In this document: piece after piece, positions 13,212 through 20,241 of the stretch
How positions within the stretch are numbered: the first letter of the stretch is position 1
Layout: each line of letters starts with the position of its first letter
The notes under the pieces: generated by a model
The model's input: only the letters and a program-made list of their open reading frames with translations
What the model was told of the DNA's origin: nothing
Database searches by the model: none
NCBI GenBank assembly: GCA_902477645.1
Contig: CABSIA010000039.1
Coordinates: 1-20,241, forward strand
DNA from: an uncultured Prevotella sp.
GTDB taxonomy: Bacteria; Bacteroidota; Bacteroidia; Bacteroidales; Bacteroidaceae
Reading direction: 5' to 3'
DNA length: 20,241 bases
Program-made: the position numbers and the translations under genes

Positions 13212-16200
13212 TTATTCAACACACCCATATTCAACATAAATTATCGCACCCTGTTCTGAGCCAAGAGAAGCATATCTTGACAGTTTAATCTGGCCATTGT
13301 TCTTGACAGCCAGATGCCCGCCTGACTTCACAAAGATATTGGCATTTGTAATTGTGCCGCCGTCAATTTCCAATGTGGCACCGTCCATGACTATAAGCCT
13401 GTAAGAGGTCTGCATGTCAAGGGGCTTTCCCGGCACAATCCTCATTGTTCCAGAACGTACAATCATGTCATTTGGATACGAGCCGCCTTGCCAGTCAAAA
13501 TCTGACTTTATTATCAACGGCTCTTTATACCCCGGCACATATTCGCCTGTAAATCCGGCATCGTATCGTGCGCGTCCCCATTCTATTTTGCTCCCTTCTG
13601 TTTTCCAGACAGTAATAAAACCAAAATCGTCTGCCGCAACAATCTCGTTTTTTCCGTCATCATCAATATCAGAAATAAGGATGTTGTTGCTGAAATCCGC
13701 AGCACCCGTCAGCTGATATCCATCGATGTCCGTACCGTCATTATGAATGGCACATATTCTGTTGTCAACATTAAAGACAATATCAATATTTGAGTCCCCG
13801 TCTATATCTGCAAGCAGTGGTATTGTCAGATGAGTAGCCCAGTCATCATTAACAAAAAGTCCAGAGACATCCCTACTGAATATCTGCTCGCCTGTATTTG
13901 TCCAAGCTCTTACACATCCGCCTCCTAAAGCCACAACCTCAAGATTGCCGTCAGAATTTATATCGCCGACACTCACCGCATGGTCAAGCCCCTGATGAGG
14001 TCCCGACGGATAAGGGATGCTAACGGGATTTTGTGACATATTGTCAAAATTACCGACACAAGTTCCGTCTAACTTTATAGCATAAATATAACTCGTGTTA
14101 TTTCTTGACGCCACAATTATCTCTTTCCTACCGTCGTTGTCTATATCGCATACCACAGGAGACGACTTCAAGTTCATACCGCTACGGGTGAAGAACGGAG
14201 AACGTAAATATGGTGTTCCGTCATGTTTCCATACATAAAGGTTCTCACCTTGTCCATATATTATCTCCTTATATCCGTCACTGTCAAGGTCGGCTACTGC
14301 AAGACCGCTATAATTGTTTGTGATATTATTGCCAAAAGCAGCTTTCTCCGTCCCGTCCGCATTCAGTACAACAATGCCCCACGATATATTTGCAACTATA
14401 ATCTCTTTCTCTCCTTTGCCGTCCGGCATATCCACATCTGTAACCACAGCACCGCGATAAACACCTCCAACCGAAGAACTTGTCCAAAGCTTATCGGGCA
14501 AGTTGTCTCCGTCTTTGTCCAATGCTGAATAACATGTTACATAGTTTTCCGCATTGACAGAAGTCGTCGGGAAAGTCACTATGCCAGACTCACCGTTTCC
14601 GTAAAGGTCGGCAACAGAGGGCGCAGCGCTGACATCCCAATCGTATGTCGAGAATCCGCTGAAGACTGTCGTATTACCGTCAATGCAATACGGCTCAGAC
14701 CCGTCTGGTTTAACCACGACAACGACGGCCGATTTATTATTGACTTCATAACTTGTCAAAACTGTCTCTTTCTGACCGTCATAATCCAAACCCACAGCGT
14801 TAGCCTCACATTCATATTTATATGTGGTTCCACCATAAGACACAGGCTCTTTATAAAGCATCACAGGCAATGTGGTCATTTGCATAAACGGCTCCGACCA
14901 CGGTCCTTCCAGACAAGACTCTGCTACAGTCGCTATTCTGTAATAGAATGCGGTGCGTACAGGCAAGCCTGTGTCTTCAATGTATCTTGTGTCTAAAGGC
15001 AACTTGTTAAGTTTCTCATACGCACCGTTTTCTGTACCGCTGCGATAGATATTATATTTCGTTTCTGTTCCAGCCTTGTCCCAATACAACGTTACTGATT
15101 CTGATAAAGAATTGCCATGTATGTTCGTCAATGCTATTTTCGGAAGAGTCTCCGCTACATCCACAACAGTGCTGTCCTGCGGAATATTCCCCGACATCAG
15201 TACTGCCTTCAGTCTCAAAGGACTGCCTGTGACATAATCATTGGCTATTTTAAGCCGGCTTGACAGACTTCTAATATTTATCATTTCTATATCATCCGTC
15301 AGTGAGGCAATCAATAATTTCGGAGTCGCCGTTCCCTTTTTACCCATTCGTGCCACCTTGAAATCCAGCACCACATATTCGCCTGCCTCTGGTATCAGGT
15401 CGCCGTCTCCTGTGCTTGCAATTTTGATTCTGTCTATACGTAGCCTTGGGGAAGTTATGTCGATCTTAAAAGTATCCACAGATACGGTGTTTGTGTCATC
15501 CGTAGTTGTCAGATACATACAAACTCCGTTCCATTCATTGCGCCCTGTCTCAACAGCATCCTCACTTACTACTATTTTAAAATCGCGCGATTTCATGGAT
15601 TGTACAGGTATTGAGCCATAGCCCACGTTGTTGCCACCAGTTATCCTTACATAAGGCGAATTCGTGGTTAGAGATGCGCTCACGTTAGTTATTGGTATGC
15701 TCCCCATATTCCTGAGACAAATACCTACCGTCGCACTGTCGCCTATGTTTATAGCTCCGTCGAAGCCCGTTATTTTTTCTATTTTCAGCGGTCCCTCGCC
15801 CACCTCTATGCCTGATACTTGAATTTCTTTCTCATAGGGGATGAGATTGCGGGCTGTCACCGTTGCCTTAACCGTTCCGTTACTTTTTACATTAATGGCT
15901 ATATTGTGTTGCAACGTATCACAAATTTCTATCCTCTTATAAACCTCGTTTTCTTTATACAGGCACACCTTTGCACTTTTGCTTTCGGGCAAGTTTTTTA
16001 TCTTTACAGCCATTCCCGTCTGTCCAAAATCCGATGCAGATAAATTTATCTCGGCATCAATATTCTGTGGAACTGCCGACCATATAGGCATCTCTGGGTC
16101 ACCGAGGAGATGGAGGCGCATTTTATCAGGTGTGCGTTTATAATCTTCTACAGGATATTTGAATTCTTTAGGCATTTTTTGGAACACAATGCCTAAAGAT

Positions 16201-17996
16201 AAATTATTATCTCCATTATAGACATCTTTCAAAAAACGCGCATATTGATTATATTCATAATACCACCCCACATTTGCATTTCCAATAAAAGCTACTGCGC
16301 CACCATGGGGATTATTGATAAAATGCTCTGCTACACAATCTTTATCGAAATGGGTGGTCTCGCAACCGCCAGATATTATAATTTGCTGGTAATCTCTATT
16401 ATTCAAATTGTCTATTTCTGGGATAAACATGTTTTCACGCTTATCCTTACACGATGTACCAATAGTCAGAGGCGAGCAATGATCCATGTGGTAAACTATA
16501 TGAAAATGATTAAGCCCAGATGCTCCTCCATCATTTAGTGCAGCTATAAAATTTGCCTTGTTTAATTCCTGACCGTTACTATATTGATATTTATCACTAT
16601 GTTTGTTACACGTGCAATTATAATGATCAAACAGATACCAGTCATGACCGTTTTGGTGTGAATATAATCTCAAAAAATTATCAATATTCTTTTTACAATC
16701 TAAATCCAGAAATCCACTATTCTCATTTTTCCTTATATATGCAGATACCGCCAAACGGTTCATTAGATATCTTTTATCAACCGAAGGGTTATTCATCTTT
16801 TCATAAGCCAACACTTTATTTACAAATATCGTTGCTTCTCCAATATTCTCTACAGAAGCACGACCAACATAACAACTACTATGTAGTAAGACGCTATCCT
16901 TTCCTCTTTCAGCATAAAGGTGATTGTTGTTACTATTCCAAGCACACATCAAATCAGAATAATATGCATCAGACGGACAGATTGCTTTTTTCTCATCTCT
17001 GCTATTAGCAGCCATATAAAATCTTGCCGGTACAATGTTTGTATCTCCACCTAACAACACAAACAAGCCTTCTCCCCATTTGTTCTTGCACTCCTGCAAA
17101 TAGGAGTGTATCTTCTCCGCCAAATCAGATCCAAGATATTCATCATTAATATCTTCCACATCTTTGATGATTGTTGGTATACCCTTCTGAATTTTCCAAT
17201 CTGCCAAACGTTGAAATTCGTCGTGAAGCAACCTGTTCGTTATTATAACATAGTCAGGTATCTGTTCCGCCAAAACATCAATAATCATCTCGTTATTGGC
17301 AGAAACACTTTGTCGACCGTATGTACTACCAGAATGGATGCAGCCAATCTTCACCATTTTATCCGCACATTCTTCAACATCCTGTGGATTGTCCACCATG
17401 GTCTTTATCACATTCTTTATCATGTCTGAGCGGTATCTGCTCTGACTTTGAGGACTCTGATAAGAATCCGTACTCTCGGCATAATTCAGTGTGAAGCTAA
17501 GCTGTTTTAAGTATAGCTTTTGTGATACAGGATCCCATTCTACAGGATTAAAGCGCACCGTAACAAGATGATAGCCCATTTCGTTATAGTCAGCAGTTAT
17601 CTCTGAGTGCGTTTCTGGATAAACCTCTGCGCCATTATACACCGCTGAGTCCAGCACAGTCTCGTCAGAGTGCTCCTTACCGTCTACAGGCACAGGTGCT
17701 TTAACTGGGCATGGTACAACCTTTCCTTTCAATTCCACACGATTATTTACCACCACATCAACACCAGAAACACTAACGTTCAATGGCACGACAAAGGTTT
17801 TCACAACAGCCGGAAGCTCAGGTGCACCAACTCTATTTGTAACAGCATTGCATCCTTTCATGCGTATCACATCATACCCCTCTTGCTTGGAATATGAAAA
17901 ATCGTCTGCTCTTAAATCAATATCACCTGATACCTGAGCAAACAGTGCAGAGTGACATATCACGAGCAGATATATAGCTAATTGTATTTTTCTCAT
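13212..17996 (-). CDS. Secreted C25 (gingipain-like) cysteine peptidase with FN3 and FG-GAP repeats
   Basis: A 1594-residue exported protein. A signal peptide (MRKIQLAIYLLVICHSALFA, cut after Ala20) precedes a C25 propeptide-like region (to about 220). The catalytic domain spans about 245-640, with a His-rich motif HFHIVYHMDHC (497-507) and the probable nucleophile Cys545 in IISGGCETTHFD. Beta-rich domains follow (about 640-950), then an FN3 domain (about 952-1040), then about eight FG-GAP/VCBS repeats (about 1070-1480) with calcium-loop motifs such as DLDSDGYKEI, DIDNDGRKEI and DIDDDGKNEI. The last 100 residues are a repetitive beta-strand region (GATLEIDGGTITNANIFVKSGG) with no T9SS sorting domain. 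The gene starts 4 nt after a BspA-like LRR gene. Which histidine is catalytic is not certain; arginine or lysine specificity cannot be read. Confidence 0.88.
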   Translation of the reverse strand: MRKIQLAIYLLVICHSALFAQVSGDIDLRADDFSYSKQEGYDVIRMKGCNAVTNRVGAPELPAVVKTFVVPLNVSVSGVDVVVNNRVELKGKVVPCPVKAPVPVDGKEHSDETVLDSAVYNGAEVYPETHSEITADYNEMGYHLVTVRFNPVEWDPVSQKLYLKQLSFTLNYAESTDSYQSPQSQSRYRSDMIKNVIKTMVDNPQDVEECADKMVKIGCIHSGSTYGRQSVSANNEMIIDVLAEQIPDYVIITNRLLHDEFQRLADWKIQKGIPTIIKDVEDINDEYLGSDLAEKIHSYLQECKNKWGEGLFVLLGGDTNIVPARFYMAANSRDEKKAICPSDAYYSDLMCAWNSNNNHLYAERGKDSVLLHSSCYVGRASVENIGEATIFVNKVLAYEKMNNPSVDKRYLMNRLAVSAYIRKNENSGFLDLDCKKNIDNFLRLYSHQNGHDWYLFDHYNCTCNKHSDKYQYSNGQELNKANFIAALNDGGASGLNHFHIVYHMDHCSPLTIGTSCKDKRENMFIPEIDNLNNRDYQQIIISGGCETTHFDKDCVAEHFINNPHGGAVAFIGNANVGWYYEYNQYARFLKDVYNGDNNLSLGIVFQKMPKEFKYPVEDYKRTPDKMRLHLLGDPEMPIWSAVPQNIDAEINLSASDFGQTGMAVKIKNLPESKSAKVCLYKENEVYKRIEICDTLQHNIAINVKSNGTVKATVTARNLIPYEKEIQVSGIEVGEGPLKIEKITGFDGAINIGDSATVGICLRNMGSIPITNVSASLTTNSPYVRITGGNNVGYGSIPVQSMKSRDFKIVVSEDAVETGRNEWNGVCMYLTTTDDTNTVSVDTFKIDITSPRLRIDRIKIASTGDGDLIPEAGEYVVLDFKVARMGKKGTATPKLLIASLTDDIEMINIRSLSSRLKIANDYVTGSPLRLKAVLMSGNIPQDSTVVDVAETLPKIALTNIHGNSLSESVTLYWDKAGTETKYNIYRSGTENGAYEKLNKLPLDTRYIEDTGLPVRTAFYYRIATVAESCLEGPWSEPFMQMTTLPVMLYKEPVSYGGTTYKYECEANAVGLDYDGQKETVLTSYEVNNKSAVVVVVKPDGSEPYCIDGNTTVFSGFSTYDWDVSAAPSVADLYGNGESGIVTFPTTSVNAENYVTCYSALDKDGDNLPDKLWTSSSVGGVYRGAVVTDVDMPDGKGEKEIIVANISWGIVVLNADGTEKAAFGNNITNNYSGLAVADLDSDGYKEIIYGQGENLYVWKHDGTPYLRSPFFTRSGMNLKSSPVVCDIDNDGRKEIIVASRNNTSYIYAIKLDGTCVGNFDNMSQNPVSIPYPSGPHQGLDHAVSVGDINSDGNLEVVALGGGCVRAWTNTGEQIFSRDVSGLFVNDDWATHLTIPLLADIDGDSNIDIVFNVDNRICAIHNDGTDIDGYQLTGAADFSNNILISDIDDDGKNEIVAADDFGFITVWKTEGSKIEWGRARYDAGFTGEYVPGYKEPLIIKSDFDWQGGSYPNDMIVRSGTMRIVPGKPLDMQTSYRLIVMDGATLEIDGGTITNANIFVKSGGHLAVKNNGQIKLSRYASLGSEQGAIIYVEYGCVE

Positions 17997-18000
17997 AGCT

Positions 18001-19182
18001 TCACGGTTTTAGTTTTACGGTTTCGTTGGTGCCATCCTCGTAACAGATACGCAATATAGAATATGGATATCTCAAAGTTTTCTTGTCAACGAAGAGAACT
18101 TTTCCACATTTATTATTAGCCATAATAATGGTACCACAACAATCATACAGCACAGCTTGTATCACATTCGTTTTTCCACTTATAATATATCGGTTGGCAT
18201 CGTCATACACAGATATTTTAGAATTCGCCACAACCGGTTCTACACCTGAACCTCCTATATTATCTATTGCCCATATATGTTTAAACCAATTCCACCCCTC
18301 TGTTGCCCTATATAGTTTTATACTTTCTTTATCCGGGACTATAAGGGTCAACAGATCTTGACAGAAGTAGAAAACATCTTCACCCAAAGCAGGGGGCATT
18401 TTTGCCATACAATAAATGCGAGGCCAACATGTTGCTGGCCAATAGCCCGTTATAAGGGCAGTATGATAAAAAGCAAAAACCCGGTCACCTATGGAATCGA
18501 CCGACTCAGGTATTTCAATATCAAGAATTTCTCTGCTATACCGACATTCGAATGCCCCGCCATTAATGATTTTAGTTCCGTCAAGAATTTTAATTCTCCC
18601 TTCTGGATTAGGATGCAAATTATGGTAATAAAACCTCTCTCCATCAAGTGAATATATTCCACCTTCTTCTTCTTTGCAGAATTCATTATCGGGAAAAATT
18701 TCAAAACAGATTTCACCAATATAGTCATGTGCAGAAAAAACACACTTGCCAAATTTTGGGAATTTTCCTGTTAAGATCAAAGTTAATTTGCATTCACCAC
18801 CAATGCACAGACTCAAAGAGCTGTCTCTCAATACATCCAATTTAGACGGAAGAATTATTCGCTTAGAAAACATACCAGAACAATAATTATCACATTCCAA
18901 TGCATGCGCAGGTATTGTATCTATATCTGCATCACAAAGATTCAGTTCAATGAGTTTTTTATGAAGCATTCTGTGCAAGCACGCATAGTCCTCCTCCGCC
19001 ATTGTCCCAGTTATGGTAAGGTGCGTAACGTTGTCTTTCTGCTCATCTGTAAGCAGATTCTCAAGACGCTCTTCGCCCACACATACACTTACACGCACGT
19101 CCGCATCTTCTGTCTGGGCATATAAACTTGAATATTGCGACACAAACAGCAGCATAGCCATTAAATATATTAATCGTCTCAT
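18001..19182 (-). CDS. BspA-like leucine-rich-repeat surface protein
   Basis: A 393-residue exported protein with signal peptide MRRLIYLMAMLLFVSQYSSLYA (cut after Ala22). LRR_5/BspA-type repeats follow, for example LTITGTMAEEDYACLHRMLHKK with ELNLCDADIDTIPAHAL (55-95) and ILDIEIPESVDSIGDRVFAF (219-238), and the family-typical IVPDKESIKLYRATEGWNWF (281-300). The last about 75 residues (ISVYDDANRYIISG, then PYSILRICYEDGTNETVKL) resemble a T9SS type A C-terminal sorting domain, which would place the protein at the cell surface; this is inference. Related BspA proteins bind fibronectin, other host proteins or partner bacteria. It lies 4 nt after a paralog and 4 nt before the C25 peptidase gene, all in one operon. 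Confidence 0.85.
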   Translation of the reverse strand: MRRLIYLMAMLLFVSQYSSLYAQTEDADVRVSVCVGEERLENLLTDEQKDNVTHLTITGTMAEEDYACLHRMLHKKLIELNLCDADIDTIPAHALECDNYCSGMFSKRIILPSKLDVLRDSSLSLCIGGECKLTLILTGKFPKFGKCVFSAHDYIGEICFEIFPDNEFCKEEEGGIYSLDGERFYYHNLHPNPEGRIKILDGTKIINGGAFECRYSREILDIEIPESVDSIGDRVFAFYHTALITGYWPATCWPRIYCMAKMPPALGEDVFYFCQDLLTLIVPDKESIKLYRATEGWNWFKHIWAIDNIGGSGVEPVVANSKISVYDDANRYIISGKTNVIQAVLYDCCGTIIMANNKCGKVLFVDKKTLRYPYSILRICYEDGTNETVKLKP

Positions 19183-19186
19183 AGTC

Positions 19187-20241
19187 TCACGGTTTTAGTT
19201 TCACGGTTTCGTTGGTGCCATCCTCGTAGAATACACGTAGTATAGTGTATGGAGAAACAAGTGATTTTTTAAGTATACTTACAGTGCTTGCATCCACCTT
19301 GCGGTCGAAAACAACGCTTCCGTTTACACAATATCCAGTTACTTTGTCTAAACATTTCGATGATTGCAACACATATTCATCACATTGCTCTTTTACAGAC
19401 AAGTATTTATTCGAAACAATTTTCTTTACACCACTCTCTCCTCCATGGAATTGACTTAAAGGACATATCTTCCAAAATAAATTCCAGCCATCGGCTACTC
19501 TATATAAATCTTCGCAGCCATCAGGGACATAAAGTACCATTCCATATTCTTCAAAAGGGTATATTGACCAATAATTATCTTGTAAAAACACATCTTTACC
19601 AAGTTTTGGCGGATTGACAGCCAAGCAAGTAATATATCCCCAGCAGTATTCACCATTAGATGTTACAGAGCCCATCTTCAATCTGGCAAAAGCCCGGTCG
19701 CCGATAGAATCTACAGTCTCGGGAATAACCAATGTAGAATAATGAACAAACATATTTTCAAATGCCTTTTCATTAATTACTTTTGTACCATACGTTATCT
19801 CTTCAGAAAAACTATCTGCCAAATAAAGTTTGGCGCCGTCGGATGAATACAAAAAACCATCCTCTTTTTTTAGGAAAAGATTATCTTCGGACGAGATAAA
19901 GGTTCTTTCTGTAAATTCATAGTCCTCTAACCCCGAATGATATACATTACACCCAACATTGGGATAATCTCCAGTAAAAACATAAGTACATTTGCCACCC
20001 CAAAAAGCGATACATAACGAATAGTCTGAAAGATATTTCAGACTTACAGGTAAAACTATCGTCAGATCAATATCGAAATCCCACCATTCAACGTCAAGCG
20101 CATGCGGCGGTATCGTGTCAATATCCGCATCACGGAAGTTCAGCTCAACAATCTGCTTGAGTCTGTTGCTGCGGATAAAAGCATAGTCCTCCTCCGCCAT
20201 TGTCCCAGTTATGGTAAGATGCGTAACGTTATCTTTCTGCT
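19187..20241 (-). CDS. BspA-like leucine-rich-repeat protein, 5' end cut by window edge
   Basis: 350 codons are present. The reading frame is open through to the right edge: the 13 codons before the first internal ATG (20200) translate as QKDNVTHLTITGT, identical to residues 48-60 of the downstream paralog, so the true start (about 47 residues further up, with a signal peptide) is outside the window. LRR_5 segments include TLVIPETVDSIGDRAFA and the BspA-type LYVPDGCEDLYRVADGWNLF. It ends in the same sorting-domain-like tail, SPYTILRVFYEDGTNETVKL. It is a tandem duplicate of the next gene, with a 4-nt gap between them. Confidence 0.85.
   Translation of the reverse strand, partial: QKDNVTHLTITGTMAEEDYAFIRSNRLKQIVELNFRDADIDTIPPHALDVEWWDFDIDLTIVLPVSLKYLSDYSLCIAFWGGKCTYVFTGDYPNVGCNVYHSGLEDYEFTERTFISSEDNLFLKKEDGFLYSSDGAKLYLADSFSEEITYGTKVINEKAFENMFVHYSTLVIPETVDSIGDRAFARLKMGSVTSNGEYCWGYITCLAVNPPKLGKDVFLQDNYWSIYPFEEYGMVLYVPDGCEDLYRVADGWNLFWKICPLSQFHGGESGVKKIVSNKYLSVKEQCDEYVLQSSKCLDKVTGYCVNGSVVFDRKVDASTVSILKKSLVSPYTILRVFYEDGTNETVKLKP

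Noticed and set aside
20200..20241. ATG 20200 as the true start of the right-edge LRR gene
   Set aside because: The frame stays open to the edge and the upstream codons match residues 48-60 of the paralog, so the gene is cut by the window.

Overview
The window looks like a chromosomal segment of a Bacteroidales bacterium, most likely Prevotella or a close relative. The support is threefold. Several promoters have the Bacteroidetes form (TTTG, about 19-20 bp, then TAnnTTTG; written CAAAnnTA on the given strand). The order DUF3467 - rpsL - rpsG - fusA - rpsJ is typical of the phylum. The right end carries a secreted C25 (gingipain-like) peptidase with BspA-like leucine-rich-repeat proteins. Every gene I can support is on the minus strand, so transcription runs from high to low coordinates. 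I see no tRNA, rRNA, CRISPR array, transposase or phage gene.

Layout in transcription order. (1) 20241-13212: two tandem BspA-like LRR proteins (the first cut by the window edge) and a 1594-residue C25 peptidase with a C-terminal FG-GAP/VCBS propeller. They are joined by 4-nt gaps and end at a strong terminator (13090-13132). (2) 13211-12835: a gene-free stretch with a perfect 25-bp inverted repeat and the promoter of the DUF3467 gene. (3) 12834-12502: the DUF3467 gene with its own terminator. (4) 12323-8565: the str operon rpsL-rpsG-fusA-rpsJ, with its own promoter, two structured-looking spacers (rpsL/rpsG and fusA/rpsJ) and a terminator right after rpsJ. (5) 8401-6417: an ECF sigma factor, a small one-span membrane protein and a lipoprotein with a C-terminal membrane anchor, all overlapping, then a terminator. 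(6) 6127-2000: an AspT/YidE-type transporter, a fused ThrE-type threonine/serine exporter and a LysR regulator. (7) 1881-1: a new promoter with a leader of about 175 nt, then rplC-rplD-rplW-rplB, the start of the S10 operon (rplB is cut by the left edge).

The main architectural point is that the ribosomal supercluster, continuous in many Bacteroidetes, is split here. About 6.9 kb of sensing, regulatory and amino-acid-export genes lie between rpsJ and rplC, and both halves have acquired boundary signals (a terminator after rpsJ; a promoter and long leader before rplC). The peptidase/LRR locus also lies where rpoC is expected upstream of DUF3467. The best candidates for undescribed biology are the overlapping sigma/membrane/lipoprotein cassette, the putative RNA structures in the r-protein spacers, the 25-bp inverted repeat, and the LRR paralogs with near-identical ends and diverged middles next to a C25 peptidase that has no visible T9SS sorting domain.
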